Source of the DNA: Loigolactobacillus bifermentans DSM 20003
Lineage (GTDB): Bacteria; Bacillota; Bacilli; Lactobacillales; Lactobacillaceae
Direction: 5' to 3'
Assembly: GCF_001434575.1 (NCBI RefSeq)
Contig: NZ_AZDA01000116.1
Location: forward strand, 1-62,439
Length of the DNA: 62,439 nucleotides
The notes under the pieces: generated by a model
Told to the model about the DNA's origin: nothing
Databases searched by the model: none
Seen by the model: only the letters and a program-made list of their open reading frames with translations
Part shown: in pieces, positions 32,125 to 42,147 of the stretch
Layout: each line of letters starts with the position of its first letter
How positions within the stretch are numbered: the stretch's first letter is position 1
Made by a program: the position numbers and the translations under genes

Positions 32125-32154
32125 ATTACAAAATTTAAAAAAATTGGTTGTCAA
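32125..32154 (-). promoter_or_regulatory. Promoter of the exopolysaccharide operon
   Basis: On the minus strand TTGACA (32154-32149) and TGTAAT (32130-32125) with an 18-base AT-rich spacer. Confidence 0.7.
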
Positions 32155-32196
32155 GCAAGCGATTGCATTAAAAAGTCAGGTTACAAGAACCTAACG

Positions 32197-32225
32197 TTCA
32201 CAATTGCCACGGACTTTGCTACTAT
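32197..32225 (+). promoter_or_regulatory. Promoter of the HExxH protein gene
   Basis: TTCACA (32197-32202) and TACTAT (32220-32225) with a 17-base spacer, 35 bases before the start codon and divergent from the EPS promoter. Confidence 0.6.
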
Positions 32226-32259
32226 TAGGATAAGACAGCAAAGTAAAGGAAGGTTCGGC

Positions 32260-33225
32260 ATGACAACAGAAGCAGACTTAACAGCACCGGTACAAGCACT
32301 TTTAGCAGACGTTCGGCAACAATTTTCAAGTGAGATCACGTTGGCGTTTGGCGACGACAAAGCCGGCTATTTACGCCATGATCAGGCCCAACAAACCTAT
32401 CATCGCGACGGCAGTCTGACGATCAATGTACAAGACGTAACCGCCATTGATTACACCGTTTCGCACGAATTGCTTCATTTAAAGCTCGCACTGGAAGGCT
32501 ATCCGAAAGTGGGTTGGCAATTAACCAGCGGCGACCGTGAATTAGACCAACAATTGGTGGTCACGGCCACCGATTTAACCAATAGTTTGTTACATGTGCC
32601 CATCGTTAAGCGGCAACAGGCATTAGGCGTGCTCACTGCAGACGTTCAAAAACAGTATTGGCAAGGCGTTTTAAACTTGCTACCCGCTGAAGATTTAAAA
32701 CAACCAGATCCATTACTGGTTTTCCGCGTGCTGACTTTAGTGGATGCCTTGGCCTTTTTCCAAGGGGATACGACAGTGATGGCCAAAGATTGCGACCAGC
32801 GTTATCGTAATGCATTTCCAGCGGCACAAGCTTTTTATGCAAAAATGACCGCTAAATCATTGGCCACCCCATTTCACTATCGCCGTGCTTTAGTGCGGCT
32901 TTACGTGGCCTTTGATGAATGGTTAGCGGAAAATGATTTGCCAACTGCCAAGCAAAATCAATTTACCACCGTTCCGGCAATTTTTTCAGAACGTCAAACA
33001 CGGTTAGAGGTTCGCCAAGTTTTCCAAATTTTGCATTCTGAATTGGTCACCGCCAACGGCAAAAAAGCGGCTTACATCGGTTTAGGCATTAATGATGATC
33101 AAAATGCCTTTGTCCTGACGGTACCCAAGCAAGTGCCCGATCAAGCAGCTTATTTCCAAAAGATCTATAGTATGAGTGTGGCTGATTTTTATGCCGCGCA
33201 ACAGTGGCAGTTGAACTTGCGTTAG
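32260..33225 (+). CDS. Uncharacterised protein with an HExxH motif
   Basis: A 321-residue soluble protein. HELLH near residues 69-73, within VSHELLHLKLALEG, fits the zinc-binding HExxH of metallopeptidases. A later Glu could complete a zincin site, but no third ligand motif is clear. Similar lactobacillar proteins are, as I recall, labelled IpaB/EvcA family, a name of little functional value. AAGGAAGG precedes ATG 32260. It appears to form an operon with the sirtuin gene 18 bases downstream. Confidence 0.75.
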   Translation: MTTEADLTAPVQALLADVRQQFSSEITLAFGDDKAGYLRHDQAQQTYHRDGSLTINVQDVTAIDYTVSHELLHLKLALEGYPKVGWQLTSGDRELDQQLVVTATDLTNSLLHVPIVKRQQALGVLTADVQKQYWQGVLNLLPAEDLKQPDPLLVFRVLTLVDALAFFQGDTTVMAKDCDQRYRNAFPAAQAFYAKMTAKSLATPFHYRRALVRLYVAFDEWLAENDLPTAKQNQFTTVPAIFSERQTRLEVRQVFQILHSELVTANGKKAAYIGLGINDDQNAFVLTVPKQVPDQAAYFQKIYSMSVADFYAAQQWQLNLR

Positions 33226-33243
33226 ATAGAAAGAAGGCCAAGC

Positions 33244-33930
33244 ATGTTTGATTTAAAAGCAGCGGTGGCAAAGGCAGACTATGTGACATTTCTAACTGGA
33301 GCTGGCGTATCAACGCCATCCGGCATTCCCGACTACCGTTCTAAAGGGGGCTTATACGCCCACGAAGCTTCACCCGAATATTTATTAAGTCATGATAATT
33401 TAATTGCGCATCCAGCAAACTTTCATCAATTTGTGACGGAATCGTTGTATTATCCCGATGCCAAGCCCAACGTGATCCATGAAAAAATGGCCGCTATTAG
33501 CAATGCCAAAGGGGCCATTGTTACCCAAAATATTGATAATTTACACCAAGCTGCTGGTGCGAAAAATGTGGTGCCATTTCATGGTAGTTTGTATCGCGTG
33601 TATTGTCGCAAATGCCATCAAACAGTGCCGTATCAAACCTATTTGAAAACGGATCGACACGATGTTGATGGCGGTCAACTGCGGCCTGATGTGGTGTTAT
33701 ATGGGGAGGGTTTAGATGAAGCCAACATCAACGCAGCTGTTACAGCGGTGCGCCGGGCTGATTTGATCGTGATTTGTGGCACGTCCCTTAAAGTGGCACC
33801 ATTTTCATTGTTGATCAATGAACGCCGCCCAGAAGCACAGGTGGTGGTGGTCAATACAGAACGGCTGGCGTTACCGTTCCAATATGAGATGATCCAGGCT
33901 GACGCCGAGACTGTTTTCGCTGATTTATAA
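33244..33930 (+). CDS. cobB: SIR2-family NAD-dependent protein deacylase
   Basis: A 228-residue sirtuin. The NAD site is shown by GAGVSTPSGIPDYRS near 19-33 and TQNIDNLHQ near 98-106, and the catalytic His is in FHGS. The first zinc pair CRKC is present, but the second CxxC is replaced by HDVD just before GGQLRPDVV. The zinc may be held by Cys2 with His and Asp, or be absent. It probably removes acyl groups from lysines of metabolic enzymes. AAGAAGG precedes ATG 33244. Confidence 0.9.
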   Translation: MFDLKAAVAKADYVTFLTGAGVSTPSGIPDYRSKGGLYAHEASPEYLLSHDNLIAHPANFHQFVTESLYYPDAKPNVIHEKMAAISNAKGAIVTQNIDNLHQAAGAKNVVPFHGSLYRVYCRKCHQTVPYQTYLKTDRHDVDGGQLRPDVVLYGEGLDEANINAAVTAVRRADLIVICGTSLKVAPFSLLINERRPEAQVVVVNTERLALPFQYEMIQADAETVFADL

Positions 33931-34025
33931 GTTAGGGCTTCCGTTGCCGTCATTTTAGGGTAAAATAACCTTATTCCGCAAAAAAGTTGCGGCTTGCCAA
34001 TTTTAAAAAGAACTGAGGTCTTTTT

Positions 34026-34307
34026 ATGTTAGAATCTGAACGACAACGAATTGATGAAATTAATGCAGCGATGACGCGTTTATTTGAAGAACGGATGCAG
34101 GTTTCTGCTAAAATCGCCCAAGTTAAAGTCGAGCACCAATTGTCTTTGACCAACGTTGGTCGGGAACAAGAAGTGATCGCCAGCCAAGTGGCGCAATTAA
34201 AAGATGCCACCTTAGCCCCTTATTTAACGGACTTTTACCGGGATGTCATGTTGATTTCCAAGCAGTATCAGGCCAAAACGATCAAAGGGTTAGGTCAAAC
34301 AAAGTAG
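34026..34307 (+). CDS. Chorismate mutase-type (AroQ) small protein
   Basis: A 93-residue all-helical protein fitting the AroQ/CM_2 fold, which converts chorismate to prephenate. It has the N-terminal RQRIDEINAAMTRLFEERM with the conserved Arg/Asp/Leu spacing, a VSAKIAQVK segment with the active-site Lys, and a late SKQYQ. Stand-alone domains of this kind are common in lactobacilli, where the aromatic pathway may be incomplete. GAGG precedes ATG 34026. A small CCGCAA/TTGCGG hairpin lies at 33974-33991. A NUDIX gene follows 10 bases on. Confidence 0.82.
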   Translation: MLESERQRIDEINAAMTRLFEERMQVSAKIAQVKVEHQLSLTNVGREQEVIASQVAQLKDATLAPYLTDFYRDVMLISKQYQAKTIKGLGQTK

Positions 34308-34317
34308 AGGTTCTAAA

Positions 34318-34827
34318 ATGCCATATCGATTTACATTAGCGGTGTTACATGTTGGCGACCAAGTGTTGGTGATTAACCGGAAAAAACCGCCGTATCCTGG
34401 GCAATGGAACGGTGTTGGCGGTAAATTAAAGCCTGGCGAACGACCGCTTCACGGCATGCAACGCGAAATTTTTGAAGAAACACAATTGCAGGTTGTTCCG
34501 GCGCAAATGCGTTTTGCTGGGGTCATGGATTGGTTTATTGAGGCGCAATATACCGATAGCATTTATTTGTTTGAAGTGACGCTACCGGCTTGGCAAACAA
34601 CCTATCCCCAAGGCACCCGGGAAGGCATTTTGCAGCCGTTTTCGCTTGATTGGCTGACCCAACCAGAAAATCAAGGCGTGATTCCTGATTTTCAACAATT
34701 GCTGCGGCCTGTTTGCCAAGGCACGGTGCAGCGGTACGTGACAAATTTTGTGAATGAACGCCTGACCAGCATGGTGTTGCGGCCATATAGTGACGCTGAA
34801 CGGCGTGGTGCGCAAATGATACTTTAA
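34318..34827 (+). CDS. NUDIX hydrolase (MutT-like)
   Basis: A 169-residue NUDIX protein with the complete box GGKLKPGERPLHGMQREI-FEET near 39-60 (G-x5-E-x7-REUxEE pattern). This box binds the metals that cleave nucleoside diphosphate-X compounds. An 8-oxo-dGTP diphosphatase role is usual for such short members with a YPGQWNGVGG entry. The substrate is not provable from sequence. It sits between the chorismate mutase-like and Rrf2-like genes in the same direction. Confidence 0.88.
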   Translation: MPYRFTLAVLHVGDQVLVINRKKPPYPGQWNGVGGKLKPGERPLHGMQREIFEETQLQVVPAQMRFAGVMDWFIEAQYTDSIYLFEVTLPAWQTTYPQGTREGILQPFSLDWLTQPENQGVIPDFQQLLRPVCQGTVQRYVTNFVNERLTSMVLRPYSDAERRGAQMIL

Positions 34828-34854
34828 TGATGTTTTTAGAAAGAAGTTGGTGAG

Positions 34855-35316
34855 ATGCGGCTTGATTTTTCAGTAGCAGTGCATAGTTTATTATATTTAG
34901 AGCAGAAACAGCCGCGCTTAGTCGCAAGTCGTGAACTGGCGACGACATTGACCACCAATCCTGTGATGATCCGGAATATTTTGTCGGTGTTGCACAAGGC
35001 ACACTACATTCGTGGTGTGGTGGGAAAAAACGGTGGTTATCAGCTGGACCGGCTGTTAACTGACATTAATGTTGGGGAGCTGTATGACCTCACCATTCCG
35101 CCGACATTAAGTTACGCCCGTTTTATCACAGGTGATCTAGAGGCATCAGGGGATGGCAGTGATATTAGTCGGAATATTCAAGCCACGCTAACGGATCTCT
35201 TTACGTTGGCGGACCAACAGTATCGAGATTTTTACCACCAATTTACATTAGCCGATTTAAAGCAGGACTTGAAACAGCACGGTTACTTTGTTCAACTCGC
35301 GCATGAAAAAAATTAG
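34855..35316 (+). CDS. Rrf2-family regulator without cluster cysteines
   Basis: A 153-residue Rrf2-type winged-helix protein. The first 80 residues carry the family pattern (MRLDFSVAVHSLLYL, then LATTLTTNPVMIRNILSVL and VGKNGGYQL). The region where IscR/NsrR-type members hold three cysteines has none, and the protein has no cysteine at all. It is therefore not an Fe-S sensor and likely responds to another ligand or thiol-free signal. AAGAAG precedes ATG 34855. A terminator follows. Confidence 0.85.
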   Translation: MRLDFSVAVHSLLYLEQKQPRLVASRELATTLTTNPVMIRNILSVLHKAHYIRGVVGKNGGYQLDRLLTDINVGELYDLTIPPTLSYARFITGDLEASGDGSDISRNIQATLTDLFTLADQQYRDFYHQFTLADLKQDLKQHGYFVQLAHEKN

Positions 35317-35338
35317 CCAGCCGGTGTGCTGGCTTTTT
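35314..35338 (+). terminator. Terminator of the Rrf2-like gene
   Basis: GCCAGC pairs with GCTGGC around CGGTGT, followed by five T. Confidence 0.85.
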
Positions 35339-35375
35339 AGGTTGTGTTTAAAATGAAAGTAGGGGACGATCACGC

Positions 35376-36218
35376 ATGATTACCATTGGCTTAACAACTT
35401 TTAGCGAGCACGGTCAATTTTTTAATGAACCGGCGCGCAAACTAACCTTAACTGAATACGCGCAATTTTTGCCGTGTGTGGAATTGGACACGGCCTTTTA
35501 TGGGATTCCGCGAGCCAGCACTGTGTTGAACTGGTTGCGAGCGGTACCGGAGACGTTTCAATTCATCATCAAGGCCAACCAGGTGATGACTCAACACGAG
35601 ACGCTGGTGAAAGCGGGCTTAGAGAGTGTTGTTCCTGTCTTTGACCATTTTCGGGCGACCTTTGCACCGATGCAAACGGCAGGTCAATTGAAAACCGTGC
35701 TCATGCAGTTTCCACCGTATTTTGGCGTGTCTGCTGAAAATGTGGCTTATTTAAAATTAGTGCGGCATTATTTACCAAAATGGCCGGTGGCAGTGGAGTT
35801 TCGCAATCCCACCTGGTATCAAGCCCAATATCGTGAATCAACATTAGCGTTGTTGAAAGCCTGCCAATTTGCCCATGTCATTGTTGATGTGCCACAAACG
35901 CCCGCGGCTAGTGTACCTTACTATCCAGTGGCCACCAATGATCATTTGGCGATTTTTAGATTGCACGGCCGCAATTACGCTGGCTGGGCCAACCAAGCGA
36001 AAGACTGGCGCAAGCGCCGGACACTTTACCGATATTCTCGCAACGAATTACAAGCATTGGTGCCGGACATTCAACGCCTCGCAGCCACTACCCGTGAGGT
36101 TTGTGTGATCTTCAATAACAACTCAGGCGGGGATGCGGCTGGCAACGCCTTGCTATTGAAGCAATTACTAGGTCTCACATTTAGCGGTCTGGCCCCACAG
36201 CAGATTGGACTGTTTTAG
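35376..36218 (+). CDS. DUF72 (YecE-like) protein
   Basis: A 280-residue member of the DUF72 family, a TIM-barrel-like fold of unknown function. It is recognised from the ELDTAFYGIPRASTVLNW start region, FIIKANQVMT, the central PVAVEFRNPTWY and the late VCVIFNNNSGGDAAGNA. It has its own ribosome binding site and stands alone between two terminator-bounded blocks. Nothing nearby hints at its role. Confidence 0.87.
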   Translation: MITIGLTTFSEHGQFFNEPARKLTLTEYAQFLPCVELDTAFYGIPRASTVLNWLRAVPETFQFIIKANQVMTQHETLVKAGLESVVPVFDHFRATFAPMQTAGQLKTVLMQFPPYFGVSAENVAYLKLVRHYLPKWPVAVEFRNPTWYQAQYRESTLALLKACQFAHVIVDVPQTPAASVPYYPVATNDHLAIFRLHGRNYAGWANQAKDWRKRRTLYRYSRNELQALVPDIQRLAATTREVCVIFNNNSGGDAAGNALLLKQLLGLTFSGLAPQQIGLF

Positions 36219-36229
36219 CGGGTGCCATG

Positions 36230-36345
36230 TTTCTTGCGGTGTGGTTTGCCGCCACAAGAATGGACAACCAGCGAAGATAAGACTTTTACGAAGTAAAAAT
36301 ACTTTGGTGTTTTTAGCTGGCAAATCCAGTCTTATCTGCTGTAAG
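36230..36345. other. Structured intergenic region upstream of metG
   Basis: A hairpin CTTG-C-GGTG…CGCC-A-CAAG (36232-36257) is followed by a perfect 10-base inverted repeat AGATAAGACT/AGTCTTATCT (36275-36284 and 36328-36337). Inside it, CCAGC (36268-36272) can pair with GCTGG (36316-36320), which would cross the long stem as a pseudoknot. No known RNA class was recognised. Confidence 0.45.
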
Positions 36346-36356
36346 ACGGTGGTTTA

Positions 36357-36365
36357 TGGTATACT
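36357..36365 (+). promoter_or_regulatory. Extended -10 promoter of metG
   Basis: TGGTATACT, with no good -35, about 100 bases before the metG start codon. Confidence 0.5.
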
Positions 36366-36380
36366 CGTAAAAGATTATAA

Positions 36381-38483
<2,103 letters not shown>

Positions 38484-38492
38484 TTGACGAAG

Positions 38493-38521
38493 AAGAGTGG
38501 GACTTAGGTTCGACTCTTTTT
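38493..38521 (+). terminator. Terminator of metG
   Basis: AAGAGT pairs with ACTCTT around a 14-base loop, followed by a T run. Confidence 0.65.
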
Positions 38522-38548
38522 CCATGTTAAAGAGAAGGATGACTGAAA

Positions 38549-39319
38549 ATGGAACTTTTTGATTCACATACACATTTAAACGACAAGCCGTTTGCTGGTG
38601 CTACTGAAAAGTACTTGCAACAAGCCCGGGATTTAGGCGTGACGAAAATGGCCATTGTTGGGTCTGATCGCGCGTTAAATCAAGGAGCCTTGGACTTGGC
38701 GGCGCAATATCCAGAATTGTCCGCCATTGTGGGCTGGCATCCTGAGTTTGTGCAAGACTATAATCAGGCTATTGAAGCCGAGCTGGTGCAACAGATACAG
38801 CGACCAGAAGTGGTGGCATTGGGTGAAATTGGTTTGGATTATCATTGGGATGAAGAACATCATCTGGCGCAACAGAAGTTATTTCAACATCAAATTGAAA
38901 TGGCACAAACTTACAAGTTGCCGATCTCTGTGCATAGTCGCGATGCATTAGAGGACACTTACCGGATTTTAAAAGCCAGTCATGTGGAACGCACAGGCGG
39001 CATTATGCACAGCTTTAATGGGACCCCAGAATGGGCAGCGAAGTTTTTAGATTTAGGGATGATGATTTCGTTTAGTGGCGTGGTGAGTTTCAAAAACGCC
39101 CCTGACGTACATGCGTCAGCTAAAGTCATTCCAGCTGACCGTTTGTTAGTGGAAACGGATGCGCCTTATCTCACACCAGAACCTTATCGCGGTAAGCAAA
39201 ACGAACCCGGTTATACCCGTTATGTGGCCGAAGCCGTGGCCAAATTACGGGATGTGCCAGTTGAGGCCATTGCGGCGGCCACTTTTGCCAATGCCAAACG
39301 GATCTTTAAGGTGAACTAA
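38549..39319 (+). CDS. tatD: TatD-family metal-dependent hydrolase/DNase
   Basis: A 256-residue TIM-barrel hydrolase. Metal ligands are seen in the opening DSHTHLND, in GEIGLDYHW, HSRDA and the late ETDAPYLTPEP. TatD proteins are metal-dependent DNases of quality control. It is translationally coupled to the RNase M5 gene, whose ATG follows the stop codon directly. The position between metG and rnmV is conserved in Firmicutes. Confidence 0.93.
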   Translation: MELFDSHTHLNDKPFAGATEKYLQQARDLGVTKMAIVGSDRALNQGALDLAAQYPELSAIVGWHPEFVQDYNQAIEAELVQQIQRPEVVALGEIGLDYHWDEEHHLAQQKLFQHQIEMAQTYKLPISVHSRDALEDTYRILKASHVERTGGIMHSFNGTPEWAAKFLDLGMMISFSGVVSFKNAPDVHASAKVIPADRLLVETDAPYLTPEPYRGKQNEPGYTRYVAEAVAKLRDVPVEAIAAATFANAKRIFKVN

Positions 39320-39889
39320 ATGGAAAAACCAGTGATTCAGAAAATTGTGGTGGTGGAAGGTCGGGATGATACCCGGCGCTTGCAGGAAGTGTTAACCGTC
39401 GATACCATTGAAACCAACGGCTCGGCAATTGATGACGCAGTTTTAACCCAAATTAAAGCCGCTCAGGCTACCCGTGGCGTGATTGTGTTAACCGATCCAG
39501 ATACACCAGGCCAAAAAATTCGCCAAACCATTTTACAAGCTGTACCCGATGTGAAACAGGCATTTTTACGCCAAGGCCAAGCCCAACCGGAAAAACATAA
39601 AAGTAGTTTAGGTGTGGAGCATGCTAGCAATAAGGCTATTTTAGCCGCTTTAAGCCATGCCCACACCACCACGGCGGCAGCGCCAGTGCAAATTACTAAA
39701 CAACAATTACATGACGCTGGGTTAACCTTTGGCGCTGATGCCAAGTGGCGTCGGCAACAATTAGGCAACATTTTGCAAATCGGTTACGCCAATGGCAAAC
39801 AATTGTATAAACGGCTGCAGGCTTTTCAAATTAGCCCTGCGGCATTTCAAGCAGCGGTGGCTCAATTGGACCACCATCAGGAAGATTGA
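39320..39889 (+). CDS. rnmV: Ribonuclease M5
   Basis: A 189-residue Toprim nuclease that matures 5S rRNA. The Toprim glutamate lies in VVVEGRDDTRRL near 10-21 and the DxD in VLTDPDTPG near 56-64. The conserved EHASNKAIL segment follows. The C-terminal half, which recruits ribosomal protein L18 in relatives, is present. In relatives ksgA follows at once. Here about 960 bases with a transposon-derived gene lie between. Confidence 0.93.
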   Translation: MEKPVIQKIVVVEGRDDTRRLQEVLTVDTIETNGSAIDDAVLTQIKAAQATRGVIVLTDPDTPGQKIRQTILQAVPDVKQAFLRQGQAQPEKHKSSLGVEHASNKAILAALSHAHTTTAAAPVQITKQQLHDAGLTFGADAKWRRQQLGNILQIGYANGKQLYKRLQAFQISPAAFQAAVAQLDHHQED

Positions 39890-40851
39890 GCAGTAGGCGG
39901 TAATGTACTATAGTGCGCTTTAATTTGCTGGTATATTGCATAGTAAGGACGTGACAAAATGATAAGAACTCATAGAATCAAGCTCTTACCAAATGCCAAA
40001 GTGCGTCACGTCTTAGATAACAACTTTGGATATTCACGCTATTGTTACAATCAGGCTTTAGAAATTTGGAATGTGCTGTATGAATCTCACCTTATCACAG
40101 AGGATAAGACCTTTCGTCCTAATCATTATAAGGTTAGGAACGCATTGGTTGGTGAAAAAGAAGATTGGCAATATTGTTATTCGGCACGAATTTTACAACA
40201 AGTATGTTTTAATTTAAATTGTGCTTGGCAAAGCTTTTTCAATCCGAACATGCCTCATGCAAGGAAGCCAAAATTCAAGTCAAAACGCAGTAGTCGACAA
40301 AGCTTTACGACAGACCGTGCTAAAGTAATTGGCAAATATCTCAAATTAGATCAACCATATCAAGCTAACTATGACAAAATTCGTATGACGGAACCATTGC
40401 GATTTACAGGTATCATTAAAACTACGACGATAACCAAGCGTGGTGATCAGTATCATGCTAGTATTGCAGTGGAAGTACCGGATAACGACTTTTATCCCGC
40501 AACGCAACGCTGTAGTAGTTGTGGAACGATTAAAACAAAGGATTGTTACGGTGGCAAACAAACATTGTCTGGCGATCTGATTCATCGTCAGCATCAAACT
40601 TATTATTGTTATAACTGTGGCACAGTCAGTGATCGTGACAAGAACGCCGTGGAAAATTTAATTCAATATGCGGCAGGGCTTTCTGCCGTTACGGTTTAAG
40701 AGTCGTTCAATGCCATTACCTGGACTTTCCAGATATGGGAATAGCGATGTTGACGAAACTAATCAAAATCTGTGACTTAATCGGATAAATCGATCATGAG
40801 ATCAATATCCTAGGGATAAGATACTTTGTTACATTTTGGAAAGCAGGACGA
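39890..40851 (+). mobile_element. Remnant of an IS200/IS605-type element between rnmV and ksgA
   Basis: The usual tight rnmV-ksgA junction is broken by a TnpB/OrfB-like gene with 70 bases before and 150 bases after it. No TnpA is present and the element ends cannot be fixed by eye. A CTGGA/TCCAG hairpin lies near 40722-40734 and TATCC/GGATA near 40808-40819, in the part where IS605 right ends and reRNA/omega-RNA scaffolds lie. Confidence 0.5.
39959..40699 (+). CDS. TnpB/OrfB-like protein with the RuvC I-II core deleted
   Basis: A 246-residue protein, against about 370-400 for intact IS605 TnpB. The N-terminal part (about 1-175: FGYSRYCYNQAL, the PKFKSKR segment, SFTTDRA) matches the DNA- and RNA-binding half. 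It then jumps within VEVPDNDFYPATQRC directly to the zinc ribbon (CSSCG … CYNCG) and DRDKNAVENL, the RuvC-III aspartate region. The RuvC-I Asp (IDLG type) and RuvC-II Glu are both gone, with the frame intact. It cannot cut DNA. It could be decay, or a nuclease-dead RNA-guided binder of the TldR kind. The neighbours are housekeeping genes. Confidence 0.82.
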   Translation: MIRTHRIKLLPNAKVRHVLDNNFGYSRYCYNQALEIWNVLYESHLITEDKTFRPNHYKVRNALVGEKEDWQYCYSARILQQVCFNLNCAWQSFFNPNMPHARKPKFKSKRSSRQSFTTDRAKVIGKYLKLDQPYQANYDKIRMTEPLRFTGIIKTTTITKRGDQYHASIAVEVPDNDFYPATQRCSSCGTIKTKDCYGGKQTLSGDLIHRQHQTYYCYNCGTVSDRDKNAVENLIQYAAGLSAVTV

Positions 40852-41730
40852 ATGACAGACAAGAAACAACTGATCGGGACGCCAACGCGGACCCGCGCTA
40901 TTTTAGACACTTACGGCCTTTCCTTTAAGAAAAGCTTAGGCCAAAACTTTTTAACTGAACCCAAGATCTTACAACAAATTGCAGCTGCCGCCGAACTGAC
41001 CCCCAACGATACCGTGATTGAAATCGGACCGGGAATCGGTAGTTTAACGGAAATTTTAGCCCAACAAGCAGGTTACGTCCTGGCGTTAGAAATCGATCAA
41101 CGGTTATTGCCGATTTTAGATGACACTTTGGCAGATTATGACAATGTGACCGTGGTCCATCAAGATGTGTTAAAGGCGGATTTCCAAACGCTGTTACAAC
41201 AGTATTTGCCTAAGGCACAAAATATTAAAGTCGTGGCGAACTTACCTTATTACATCACCACGCCGATCTTAATGCGGTTGTTAGCCAGCGACATTCGCTG
41301 GGAACAAATCGTGGTCTTGATGCAACGCGAAGTCGCCGAACGGTTAACGGCTAACCCGGGCACCAAGGCTTACGGCTCCTTATCTGTTGCGGTTCAGTTT
41401 GACATGGATGTCGATATTACCCAAATTGTGCCGCGAACTGTTTTTGTACCGCAACCCAACGTAGACTCCGCAGTTGTGCGCCTAAAACGCAAATCAGAAC
41501 AGCGTACCTTGACCATTTCGGAAAAGGCCTTTACGCGTGTTGTGAAGGGCTGCTTTGCGAAACGGCGGAAGAGCCTATGGAATAATTTGCTGGCCTTATA
41601 CGGCAAAGACGAGGCCACTCGGACGCGTTTAACAGCAGTGCTGGAACAGGTTGAAATTCAACCAAATCGGCGGGCAGAACAATTAAGTATTGACGATTTT
41701 ATTCGCTTGGCAACCGCGTTAGAACAGTAA
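40852..41730 (+). CDS. ksgA: 16S rRNA dimethyladenosine transferase KsgA
   Basis: A 292-residue SAM-dependent methyltransferase that dimethylates two adjacent adenines near the 3' end of 16S rRNA. Seen are KSLGQNFL, the SAM loop IEIGPGIGSLTEIL near 59-72, ALEIDQRL and the catalytic NLPYYITTP. The C-terminal helical part is complete. A modest AGGACGA precedes ATG 40852. The transposon-derived insertion ends a short way upstream, so the native promoter or read-through from rnmV may have changed. Confidence 0.95.
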   Translation: MTDKKQLIGTPTRTRAILDTYGLSFKKSLGQNFLTEPKILQQIAAAAELTPNDTVIEIGPGIGSLTEILAQQAGYVLALEIDQRLLPILDDTLADYDNVTVVHQDVLKADFQTLLQQYLPKAQNIKVVANLPYYITTPILMRLLASDIRWEQIVVLMQREVAERLTANPGTKAYGSLSVAVQFDMDVDITQIVPRTVFVPQPNVDSAVVRLKRKSEQRTLTISEKAFTRVVKGCFAKRRKSLWNNLLALYGKDEATRTRLTAVLEQVEIQPNRRAEQLSIDDFIRLATALEQ

Positions 41731-41763
41731 TGGTAGCTCTTTCAAAAATATTAAGAACAATAG

Positions 41764-41820
41764 TTGCAGATACGTTTCGCTTGTGGTATAATTGCAAATT
41801 CCACTGTTATGTGTTATACT
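41764..41820 (+). promoter_or_regulatory. Two overlapping promoters of veg
   Basis: TTGCAG-17-TATAAT (41764-41792) and TTGCAA-17-TATACT (41792-41820) follow one another, the second -35 starting on the last base of the first -10. Both fit sigma-A well, in line with the strong expression known for veg. Confidence 0.8.
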
Positions 41821-41848
41821 GATTTCATCTTTAGAAGAGGTGAAGCAA

Positions 41849-42106
41849 ATGCCAATAACACTAGCGAGTATCAAAAAGACTCTCGATAGTAAAGTCGGGG
41901 AGAAAATGCTTGTTGTTGCCCAAGCGGGCCGTAAGAAGATTACGAAACGTAAAGGCGTCTTGCACGAAACGTATCCGGCTGTTTTTGTGGTAGATCTTGA
42001 TCAGGATGAAAACGCCTTTGAGCGTGTTTCGTATAGTTACGCTGATTTACTAACGAAAACCATTGAAATCAAGTTTGCCGATGATTCCGATATTATGGCA
42101 TCATAA
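41849..42106 (+). CDS. veg: Veg protein
   Basis: An 85-residue Veg-family protein, a small, abundant beta-rich protein of Firmicutes encoded after ksgA. In Bacillus it affects biofilm formation and spore germination, and its molecular role is unsettled. The family pattern (VVAQAGRKKITKRKGVL near 22-38, then YPAVFVVDLDQ and SYSYADLLT) is clear. ATG 41849 was chosen because GAAGAGGTG lies upstream. The frame remains open 19 codons further across the promoter. Confidence 0.93.
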   Translation: MPITLASIKKTLDSKVGEKMLVVAQAGRKKITKRKGVLHETYPAVFVVDLDQDENAFERVSYSYADLLTKTIEIKFADDSDIMAS

Positions 42107-42112
42107 TCAAAG

Positions 42113-42145
42113 AACCGACTAGAATAAGCGCTAGCCGGTTTTTTT
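42113..42145 (+). terminator. Terminator of veg
   Basis: AACCGACTAG pairs with CTAGCCGGTT, followed by seven T. Confidence 0.88.
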
Positions 42146-42147
42146 GT

